Of a stretch of 5,419 nt of DNA, positions 1 through 4,598 are shown piece after piece. Each line of letters begins with the position of its first letter. The first letter of the stretch is position 1. The notes beneath the pieces were generated by a model. It ran no database searches and was not told where the DNA came from. It saw nothing but the letters and a program-made list of their open reading frames with translations. Source of the stretch: Cryomorphaceae bacterium (GTDB lineage Bacteria > Bacteroidota > Bacteroidia > Flavobacteriales > Schleiferiaceae); NCBI GenBank assembly GCA_022565745.1, contig JAIUMB010000145.1, forward strand, positions 1 to 5,419. Reading direction: 5' to 3'. The position numbers and the translations under genes are program-made.

Positions 1-642
1 GTGGCAGACAGCACCGTTAGTTCGCAGCCCAATTTAAAAATCACCAATACGCGTATGTACAACTTTTCCAGAGTAGCCTTGTTTGGTGGCTTTGGCCATA
101 TGGAAGCAGAGAATGTAGTAGCGGCCAATTGTGGATTGTACGCCTTTTATGCTTTGGGTGGTCGCTATTCCTTTAAGCACTGTACGTTTGCCAACTATTG
201 GAACCAATCGTCGAGAAGCACGCCGGCGGTGGGGTTGTTTAACTTTTTTGAAAGCAGCACCGGAAGCATAGAAGTGAGAAATATAGATGAAGCTTACTTT
301 GGAAATTGCGTGATATACGGGGTGAATCGGAATGAGTTGGAAATAAATAAAGTACCCGGCACAACGCTAAATTACGAATTCAACCATCTCTTGCTCAAAG
401 CACACGAAGATGCAGAGGAGCGCACCTTTGATATCAGGGATGCGCAATTGTTTACCGATGTACGTATTAATCTCGATCCGTTGTTTGAAGACGTCTCGCA
501 AAACCTATATGGCCCGGACAGCAGTACCTCACCAATGATAGGTCGCGGCAATGTCCCCGACGGCAGTGATGTTTTTTTAGACATCCGCGGCAACAGTCGC
601 TCACCATTGCCGGATCTTGGGGCGTATCAGTATGTGCCGTAG
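1..642 (+). CDS. Right-handed parallel beta-helix surface protein, C-terminal part (5' end outside window)
   Basis: The reading frame is open from the first base and ends at TAG 640-642. The GTG at base 1 lacks a signal peptide and probably is not the true start, so I treat this as a truncated gene. The 213 visible residues alternate short beta-strand-like segments with turns and Asn/Gly-rich stretches (NCGLYAFYALGG, HCTFANYW, FGNCVIYGVNRNELEI), as in solenoid beta-helix folds. The end is diagnostic: a 'DPLFED' motif about 55 residues from the C-terminus, then 'SPMIGRGN', 'DIRGNSRSPLPDLGAYQ'. That is the usual ending (SPAIGxG...DIxGxxRxxxxDIGAYE) of secreted pectate-lyase-like or choice-of-anchor Q proteins. 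No catalytic residues can be assigned and there is no T9SS sorting tail, so it is probably a surface-attached or lipoprotein adhesin or polysaccharide-binding protein. Family call is good; function is inference. GC is higher here than in the cargo gene cores downstream. Confidence 0.8.
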   Translation: MADSTVSSQPNLKITNTRMYNFSRVALFGGFGHMEAENVVAANCGLYAFYALGGRYSFKHCTFANYWNQSSRSTPAVGLFNFFESSTGSIEVRNIDEAYFGNCVIYGVNRNELEINKVPGTTLNYEFNHLLLKAHEDAEERTFDIRDAQLFTDVRINLDPLFEDVSQNLYGPDSSTSPMIGRGNVPDGSDVFLDIRGNSRSPLPDLGAYQYVP

Positions 643-676
643 TTTGTAGCTTTCTATAAAGCTCGATGGCTGCGTT

Positions 677-853
677 ATGTTTGGTAAAAAAAATGGCCAT
701 TTATTAGTGGATGCAATGGGCAAGGAAATACGTACGGGCATTTTGGCAAACGACGAGGAGTCCATTGATATTCGTGCGCTGCCTTCGGGGGTGTATTTTT
801 TTCGAGTACAGTATAAGCAGGAGGTGTATTCGCATAAAGTCGTCAAACAATGA
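677..853 (+). pseudogene. Relic of a T9SS cargo gene: only the C-terminal sorting domain remains
   Basis: An open stretch of 58 codons from ATG 677 to TGA 851-853 encodes, from residue 12, the last ~47 residues of a T9SS type A sorting domain (DAMGKEIRTGIL, then LPSGVYFFRVQYKQEV, ending KVVKQ). From 709 the DNA is nearly identical to the 3' end of the intact gene at 989-1921. The IxPNP strand that opens the sorting domain, the cargo part and the signal peptide are all missing, and the first 11 residues (MFGKKNGHLLV) match nothing in the neighbouring paralogues. It therefore cannot be exported as it stands. It is best read as the stub left after deletion of an upstream paralogue. The start ATG is arbitrary; the repeat itself is the solid observation. 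Confidence 0.75.
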
Positions 854-858
854 AGCGT
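709..858 (+). repeat. 150 bp direct repeat, copy 1 (sorting-domain tail)
   Basis: Aligns without gaps to 1777-1926 (constant offset 1068), with 8 mismatches by eye, about 95% identity. The similarity stops abruptly on both sides: before 709, and after 858 just past the shared GAAGCGT. It covers the end of a T9SS sorting domain, the TGA stop and the overlapping ATGAAGCGT that begins the next frame. Confidence 0.9.
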
Positions 859-936
859 TTCGGGACTTTACTGTTCTGCAAGGTTTGTGGCAATGACGTG
901 AAATTATAAAAAATAACTAAAGTTTAAATATTTTTG

Positions 937-944
937 TATATTTG
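937..944 (+). promoter_or_regulatory. Possible Bacteroidota -7 promoter element (TATATTTG)
   Basis: TATATTTG fits the Bacteroidota -7 consensus TAnnTTTG and lies in an AT-rich stretch 44 bases before the ATG at 989. No TTTG is found 19-21 bases upstream, so only half of the promoter is recognisable. Inferred to drive the 989 gene. Confidence 0.45.
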
Positions 945-988
945 CCGTGCTTTTATATGGGATTGTGGTCTAAACTAATTCAAGAAAC

Positions 989-1921
989 ATGAAAAACATA
1001 TACTTCCTATCATCCCTCCTTTTTCTTACGACTTTCACGGGTGTTGTTCACGCGCAATATCAACGGGTATTTGATCCGGACAAGGCGCCGATAGTGTGGA
1101 CGCAACCCATATATGGATTTTCCGGAAATCTGGGTGGTATTGAAAAAATACATTATTTTGGAAAAGACACAATTATTAACGGGAAGACCATAAAAGCTGA
1201 TACAATTATAAATGGTCAACACTTAAATATTGCATATAAAATTCCTCCAAGTATTAGTTTTCTCTATTACGAAGATACAGTAGAAGGAAAAGTAATTGAA
1301 TACCGCTTTAATTCAAGCGGCAATATTACCTTTGAGAGATTGATTATGCATTTGAATGTTCAAGTTGGAGATACGATACCACCGTATGTGTTCATGAATC
1401 CTGCAATTGTAGATTCTATTTTTACGCTAAAAGGCAGAAAACACATCTCCCTTATAGACTATTACTCAGTGCCTATGCCAAATGGTTCCACATTTTCTGC
1501 AAATAGGTCATATTTTATTGAGGGCATAGGAAATACTAGAACTATGACGATGTATACACTTCGTGAAGACCATAGCGCAGTCATTTGCATGAAAACCAAG
1601 GACTCTGTAGAATATATGGCACCCTTTACAGATACCTGTTGGCTTCGGGGGCTGCACACACAGCAATGGGAAGAAGCGCAACCCAGTGTATTTTCCATTC
1701 ATCCCAATCCCGTAACCGATGTGTTCAGTGTTTCAGCGACGTTCCCGCTCGAAACATATTCCGTATGGAAGCTGACGGATGCAATGGGCAAGGAAATACG
1801 TACGGGCATTTTGGCAAACGACGAGTTGTCCATTGATATTCGTGCGCTGCCTTCGGGGGTGTACTTTTTTCGAATACAGTATAAGCAGGAGGTATATTTG
1901 CATAAAGTCATGAAACAATGA
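989..1921 (+). CDS. Secreted protein with T9SS type A sorting domain
   Basis: 310 residues, intact. Start ATG 989 gives a clear signal peptide (MKNIYFLSSLLFLTTFTGVV, then HA-QYQ, cleavage after A22). Residues ~23-225 are the cargo part and ~232-310 the C-terminal sorting domain: IHPNP at 237-241, a WKLTDAMGKEI strand, LPSGVYFFRIQY, and terminal basic KVMKQ. Such proteins cross the inner membrane by Sec and the outer membrane by T9SS, and are then released or anchored to surface lipopolysaccharide. The middle carries the hallmarks of a common Bacteroidota cargo family also seen in the genes at 2247 and 3314: repeated 'DTIING(K/Q)', 'YYEDTVEGKVIEYRF', 'VQVGDTIPP' and 'YFIEGIGNT'. No enzyme motif is visible, so function is unknown. 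The stop TGA overlaps ATG 1918 of the next broken frame. GC swings from about 50% at the start to below 30% in the core and back to about 50% in the sorting domain, suggesting a mosaic. Confidence 0.88.
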   Translation: MKNIYFLSSLLFLTTFTGVVHAQYQRVFDPDKAPIVWTQPIYGFSGNLGGIEKIHYFGKDTIINGKTIKADTIINGQHLNIAYKIPPSISFLYYEDTVEGKVIEYRFNSSGNITFERLIMHLNVQVGDTIPPYVFMNPAIVDSIFTLKGRKHISLIDYYSVPMPNGSTFSANRSYFIEGIGNTRTMTMYTLREDHSAVICMKTKDSVEYMAPFTDTCWLRGLHTQQWEEAQPSVFSIHPNPVTDVFSVSATFPLETYSVWKLTDAMGKEIRTGILANDELSIDIRALPSGVYFFRIQYKQEVYLHKVMKQ

Positions 1922-1926
1922 AGCGT
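1777..1926 (+). repeat. 150 bp direct repeat, copy 2 (sorting-domain tail)
   Basis: Second copy of the repeat at 709-858, here forming the intact 3' end of the 989-1921 gene and the first codons of the following broken gene. Confidence 0.9.
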
Positions 1927-2130
1927 ATGTTTTTTTGTCTTTTCTTATTCTACCGTAAATATTCATGCCAAAAAAATGCTCACGAAAACAGCGGAGTGGA
2001 AGTACATGTATGTGACGTTTGATGTGCCTACAACCTCCTGGCGGATCAGTAGGATTATTGAAGCGAAGTATTTGGGGGCTTACCAAACAAGGATTTCTGT
2101 TCCGTAACGCAAAAGCTGCACAAAAGGTAG
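1918..2130 (+). pseudogene. Collapsed paralogue ('copy 0') of the tandem T9SS cargo family
   Basis: ATG 1918 overlaps the stop of the upstream gene (ATGA) and starts MKRMFF. After a T7 run at 1930-1936 the frame is wrong. One T fewer would give MKRMFFVFSYSTVNIHA as a short signal peptide followed by KKMLTKTAEWKYMY and FDVPTTSWRISRIIEAKYLGA, which matches residues 24-59 of the protein at 2247. At about 2080 the sequence jumps straight to DNA matching the last ~14 codons of that gene (KDFxSVTQKLHKR, stop TAG 2128-2130), in yet another frame. Roughly 730 bp of middle and sorting domain are therefore missing. In the N-terminal frame translation ends at TAA 2105-2107; from ATG 1918 it ends at a TGA near 2023. 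Two frame breaks plus an internal deletion make this a dead gene. Confidence 0.85.
2017..2080 (+). repeat. 64 bp perfect repeat shared by copy 0 and paralogue A (copy 1)
   Basis: Identical base for base to 2360-2423, from GTTTGATGTG to TTGGGGGCT. Immediately upstream the two genes match only about 80%, and downstream not at all, so identity begins and ends sharply. Confidence 0.88.
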
Positions 2131-2165
2131 TTGGGCAATAAGTATTTTGTTAGAATAAATGCAGC

Positions 2166-2187
2166 TAAATGAAATAAATTTCATTTA
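2166..2187 (+). promoter_or_regulatory. 22 bp palindrome upstream of paralogue A promoter (possible operator)
   Basis: TAAATGAAAT, two bases AA, then ATTTCATTTA: a perfect 10 bp inverted repeat. It ends three bases before the -33 TTTG at 2191, a position where a dimeric regulator could act. It also lies 36 bases after the relic's stop codon, so a transcript hairpin is possible, but it is all A/T-rich and has no following U run, which argues against an intrinsic terminator. Confidence 0.5.
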
Positions 2188-2190
2188 AAA

Positions 2191-2221
2191 TTTGGATAAA
2201 TTGAAATTTTGTTTATTTTTA
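2191..2221 (+). promoter_or_regulatory. Bacteroidota promoter of paralogue A (TTTG-N19-TATTTTTA)
   Basis: TTTG at 2191-2194 and TATTTTTA at 2214-2221 are separated by exactly 19 bases, matching TTTG-N19-21-TAnnTTTG except that the final G is A. Transcription would begin near 2228, leaving a leader of about 20 bases before ATG 2247 or about 30 before ATG 2259. Confidence 0.7.
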
Positions 2222-2246
2222 CGTAAGGGTTTTCTCAATTATAAAT

Positions 2247-3197
2247 ATGACTGCCATAATGAAAATTCATTTTACTCTACTTATTATTGTTATGTCACTT
2301 TCTGTGCAGGCTCAAAAAATGGTGACCAAAACAGCAGAGTGGAATTACATGCATGAGGAGTTTGATGTGCCTACAACCTCCTGGCGGATCAGTAGGATTA
2401 TTGAAGCGAAGTATTTGGGGGCTGATTCAAATGGATCAGACACAATTATTAATGGAAAGGAGTATTTGCTTTTTAATACTGCACATGGGAGTGTTTTGCT
2501 TTTTGAAGACACAATTAAAAATCAGGTTTTTGTGAGGGCAAGTTCAGGTGTTGATCCTGATTATCTCCTTTACGACTTTTCTGTTGAAAAAGGGGATACT
2601 GTCGTTATAGATGTGCCTGGTCAATGGTATTATCTGTATCATGTTATTGACACTGCTTATTATATTCATTTGTCAGGGGATAGCTTGAAAACATTTGGGA
2701 TTTCTGTTTATACGCGAAATGATACAATATCCTCACCTTTTTCTTTTTACAATTTTACCACGTGGTATGACGGCATGGGAAGTCAGGAAGATATTTTGCA
2801 GCCAATTTTTGGTGATTTTTTGGGTTCGGAAAATATCAGTAATTTATTTTGCTACAGTGATACGGTGCTAGGCATTCAATTTGAGCCTTTTGTTTATTTT
2901 GACGTGGATACAGGAATTCATTGCAATTTTAACCCTCCCATTTCAATCCATGAGTTTGCGGAAGAGCAGGAAGATGTTTTGATATATCCCAATCCTTTTT
3001 CTGAATCGCTCATAATTGAATCTTCAGGCGAAAAGGGTATGTATTACCTCTATGACATGCAGGGAAATGTGTTGAGCCAGGGCCTTTTGTCGGAGTCAAA
3101 AACCAGTATTCAAACCGACGGACTGCCTCCGGGATTGTATGTGCTTAAAATTAACAAGGATTTCTATTCCGTAACGCAAAAGCTGCATAAAAGGTAA
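2247..3197 (+). CDS. Secreted protein with T9SS type A sorting domain (paralogue A)
   Basis: 316 residues from ATG 2247. A second ATG at 2259 gives the more usual signal peptide start (MKIHFTLLIIVMSLSVQA-Q, cleavage after A22 counted from the first Met), so the true protein may be four residues shorter. The cargo part has the same family signatures as its neighbours: DTIINGKEYLLFN (~residues 67-79), LLFEDTIKNQVFV, DYLLYDFSVEKGDTVV, WYDGMGSQEDIL and a CYSDT motif before the sorting domain. The sorting domain spans about 246-316: IYPNPF at 246-251, YYLYDMQGNVL, LPPGLYVLKI, basic end KLHKR. Predicted export is Sec then T9SS; no catalytic motif is seen and function is unknown. It has its own promoter and palindrome. 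The first 46 codons nearly equal paralogue B, while codons ~38-59 equal the broken copy 0, so this gene appears to be a recombinant. Stop TAA. Confidence 0.9.
   Translation: MTAIMKIHFTLLIIVMSLSVQAQKMVTKTAEWNYMHEEFDVPTTSWRISRIIEAKYLGADSNGSDTIINGKEYLLFNTAHGSVLLFEDTIKNQVFVRASSGVDPDYLLYDFSVEKGDTVVIDVPGQWYYLYHVIDTAYYIHLSGDSLKTFGISVYTRNDTISSPFSFYNFTTWYDGMGSQEDILQPIFGDFLGSENISNLFCYSDTVLGIQFEPFVYFDVDTGIHCNFNPPISIHEFAEEQEDVLIYPNPFSESLIIESSGEKGMYYLYDMQGNVLSQGLLSESKTSIQTDGLPPGLYVLKINKDFYSVTQKLHKR
2360..2423 (+). repeat. 64 bp perfect repeat shared by copy 0 and paralogue A (copy 2)
   Basis: Second copy of 2017-2080, within the N-terminal part of the 2247 gene (encodes FDVPTTSWRISRIIEAKYLGA). Paralogue B shares only its first ~25 bases, up to the TGG codon. 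Confidence 0.88.
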
Positions 3198-3232
3198 TTG
3201 GTGTTTAAGTGTTTTGTTTGAATAATCGCAGC

Positions 3233-3254
3233 TAAATGAAATAAATTTCACTTA
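3233..3254 (+). promoter_or_regulatory. 22 bp imperfect palindrome upstream of paralogue B promoter (possible operator)
   Basis: TAAATGAAAT, AA, ATTTCACTTA: same element as at 2166-2187 with one mismatch breaking the symmetry (T to C at 3251). It has the same spacing to the -33 TTTG. Confidence 0.45.
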
Positions 3255-3257
3255 AAA

Positions 3258-3288
3258 TTTGGATAAATTGAAATTTTGTTTATTTTTG
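3258..3288 (+). promoter_or_regulatory. Bacteroidota promoter of paralogue B (TTTG-N19-TATTTTTG)
   Basis: TTTG at 3258-3261 and TATTTTTG at 3281-3288 with 19 bases between: a full match to the Bacteroidota consensus. It differs from the promoter of paralogue A only at the last base of the -7 element, where this copy has the consensus G. Likely also transcribes the overlapping downstream gene at 4275. Confidence 0.75.
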
Positions 3289-3313
3289 CGTAAGGGTTTT
3301 CTCAATTATAAAT

Positions 3314-3622
3314 ATGACTGCCATAATGAAAATTCATTTTACTCTACTTATCATTGTTATGTCACTTTCTGTGCAGGCTCAAAAAATGGTGACCAAAACG
3401 GCAGAGTGGAATTACATGCATGAGGAGTTTGATGTGCCTACAACTTCTTGGTATATTAAAGCTTTATATGCTGTTAAATACCAAAACAAAGATACTGTTA
3501 TCAATGGAAAAGAATATTTATTGTTTAATGTGGGGGGGGGCGTAGTTGGCTTTATGAGGATACTATCGCAAATAAAGTGTTTTTCAGGGCATATCCAAAA
3601 TCATGGACATCTGTTGGAATAG
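3314..3622 (+). CDS. Paralogue B, 5' part: signal peptide and N-terminus, frameshifted at a G9 tract
   Basis: ATG 3314 (or 3326) starts the same signal peptide as paralogue A (MKIHFTLLIIVMSLSVQA) and the first 46 residues are identical in protein. After SW the sequence diverges (YIKALYAVKYQNKDTVINGKEYLLFN) but keeps the family NGKEYLLFN motif. At the run of nine G (3532-3540) the frame slips, and translation adds about 30 unrelated residues before stopping at TAG 3620-3622, giving 102 residues. In this state the product has a signal peptide but no sorting domain, so it would reach the periplasm and probably be degraded. One extra G joins this part to the frame ending at 4278, making a 321-residue protein close to the 316 of A. 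Could be a phase-variable gene in the off state, a pseudogene or a sequencing error. Confidence 0.85.
   Translation: MTAIMKIHFTLLIIVMSLSVQAQKMVTKTAEWNYMHEEFDVPTTSWYIKALYAVKYQNKDTVINGKEYLLFNVGGGVVGFMRILSQIKCFSGHIQNHGHLLE
3532..3540 (+). repeat. G9 homopolymer within paralogue B coding region
   Basis: Nine consecutive G following GTGT... at the point where the two halves of paralogue B change frame. G10 or G7 restores the frame; G10 gives the same number of residues between the NGKEYLLFN and EDTI motifs as in paralogue A (nine between N and E), so G10 is the likelier functional length. Confidence 0.9.
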
Positions 3623-4278
3623 ATGCAAATCAAGATTACCTCTTATACGATTTTTCTGCAGATATAGGGGATACTGTGATTACTTTTTTTCCAGGGACAC
3701 GGTATCGCTATCATATAATTGACACCATATACTTTATTCATTTGTCTAGTGGTGACAGCTTGAAAACGATTGACATAAGTGTTTATGAAAGTGATACGAC
3801 ATCTAATGTCCCCCAAGGTTTTATACGCAACACAACTTGGTATGAAGGTATAGGAAGCCAGACATATATATTGGAACCAATGTTTGATTACCTCATAGGT
3901 TTTGAGCACATCACAAATTTATATTGCTACCGCGATACAGTGCAGGGAATCCAGTATGAGCCATTTATTGTTTTTAACGTGGATACAGGAATTCATTGCG
4001 ATTTTGACCCTCCCATTTCAATCCGTGAATTTGCGGAAAAGCAGGAAGATGTTTTGATATACCCCAATCCTTTTTCTGATAAATTTTTCATTGAATCTTC
4101 TGGGAAAATATTAGGGTCTACCTTTCAAATTTATGACTTGCAGGGCAAATTGATGTATGAAGGTATTATATATGAACAAAAAACACAGATTTATACCGAT
4201 AAACTTTCTTCAGGTTTTTATCTGGTAAAGATTCAAAACGATCACGTTATATTCACTCGCAAATTGTTTAAGCCATGA
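3577..4278 (+). CDS. Paralogue B, 3' part: rest of cargo region and T9SS sorting domain
   Basis: This frame is the continuation of the gene starting at 3314. Homology to paralogue A already resumes upstream of the nominal GTG start (RSWLYEDTIANKV, coded from about 3541), so GTG 3577 is probably not a real start and has no signal peptide. Shared with A: DYLLYDFSADIGDTVI, IDTIYFIHLSSGDSLKT, TWYEGIGSQ, CYRDTVQGIQYEPF and VDTGIHCDFDPPIS. The sorting domain begins IYPNPF near 4060 and continues FQIYDLQGKLMYEG, LSSGFYLVKI, ending KLFKP. The last ~35 residues differ from A much more than the stretch just before the IYPNPF motif does. TGA stop overlaps ATG 4275 of the next gene by four bases (ATGA), suggesting coupled translation. 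Confidence 0.85.
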   Translation: MFFRAYPKSWTSVGIDANQDYLLYDFSADIGDTVITFFPGTRYRYHIIDTIYFIHLSSGDSLKTIDISVYESDTTSNVPQGFIRNTTWYEGIGSQTYILEPMFDYLIGFEHITNLYCYRDTVQGIQYEPFIVFNVDTGIHCDFDPPISIREFAEKQEDVLIYPNPFSDKFFIESSGKILGSTFQIYDLQGKLMYEGIIYEQKTQIYTDKLSSGFYLVKIQNDHVIFTRKLFKP

Positions 4279-4598
4279 AGCATCTTTATTTAATCACTCT
4301 ATTTGTCGTTACTTGGAGCATTTCTGCACAGGAACCTGTTTGGCATGAAAACATACAAACACTCGATGCTGCACATGCATATTATGATTCACTCCGCAAC
4401 AGTGGACATACCATGAAAGGGATAGACTATCCCAATTTTATGCGATATTACTACGCCAACATCCAGCATTGGGCAAATGACGGTAGTATAGAAAACACTC
4501 GCAATGCTACTCGGCTACTCAACGAATCAAAAAAGTTGCAGCTTACAATAGAGCCTCCTATGGGTAATGCACACGGAACATCATCAGCAATTGTTTGA
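4275..4598 (+). CDS. N-terminal part of a secreted Asp-box beta-propeller protein, cut by an in-frame TGA
   Basis: ATG 4275 overlaps the stop of paralogue B (ATGA). The product starts with a signal peptide (MKHLYLITLFVVTWSISA-Q, cleavage after A18). Residues ~25-75 form the N-terminal region typical of large Bacteroidota T9SS 'sialidase-like' propeller proteins: an AHAYYDSL helix and a GIDYPNFMRYYYANIQHW segment that resembles the 'GKGYKQFKRWE..M' stretch of that family. The frame ends at TGA 4596-4598 after V107, but the same frame continues open with the propeller to the end of the window, so this is the front of one gene rather than a small protein of its own. No separate promoter; it is probably transcribed with paralogue B. 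Confidence 0.82.
   Translation: MKHLYLITLFVVTWSISAQEPVWHENIQTLDAAHAYYDSLRNSGHTMKGIDYPNFMRYYYANIQHWANDGSIENTRNATRLLNESKKLQLTIEPPMGNAHGTSSAIV
4596..4598 (+). other. In-frame TGA at the position of a conserved Trp
   Basis: The residues after the stop are RELGPF. In related Bacteroidota propeller proteins the linker before blade one commonly reads WxxLGP, which places Trp exactly at this codon. A single change TGG to TGA explains the break. Other genes here end on TGA right after complete sorting domains (1919-1921, 4276-4278), so TGA is a genuine stop in this genome. Confidence 0.7.

Larger units (their letters stand above)
2161..2384 (+). repeat. 224 bp direct repeat: dyad, promoter, leader and signal-peptide coding region (copy A)
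   Basis: Aligns without gaps to 3228-3451 (constant offset 1067) with 6 mismatches by eye, about 97% identity. It contains the palindrome, the promoter, the leader and the first 46 codons, and ends abruptly after the TGG codon, where A and B become unlike. Confidence 0.9.
3228..3451 (+). repeat. 224 bp direct repeat: dyad, promoter, leader and signal-peptide coding region (copy B)
   Basis: Second copy of 2161-2384, ahead of and inside the 3314 gene. The non-coding part is as conserved as the coding part, so the whole expression cassette was duplicated or homogenised. Confidence 0.9.

Noticed and set aside
648..663. Hairpin AGCTTT-CTAT-AAAGCT after the beta-helix gene as a terminator
   Set aside because: The stem is only six mostly A/T pairs and no U run follows directly, so it is too weak to call.
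601..846. Antisense open frames at 601-846 and 1699-1911 that encode similar proteins
   Set aside because: They are the reverse strand of the same 150 bp tail repeat; their similarity is inherited from the sense-strand repeat, with no signal or start context of their own.
711..896. Open frame of 61 codons at 711-896
   Set aside because: Overlaps the sorting-domain relic in another frame, with no recognisable motif.
3314..4278. Diversity-generating retroelement target (variable repeats)
   Set aside because: Differences between paralogues are spread over all bases and include length changes; there is no adenine-biased variable repeat and no reverse transcriptase in the window.
4596..4598. TGA read as Trp (alternative code) or selenocysteine
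   Set aside because: TGA is used as a normal stop right after complete sorting domains at 1919 and 4276, TGG is the Trp codon throughout, and a conserved Trp rather than Cys position argues against selenocysteine.
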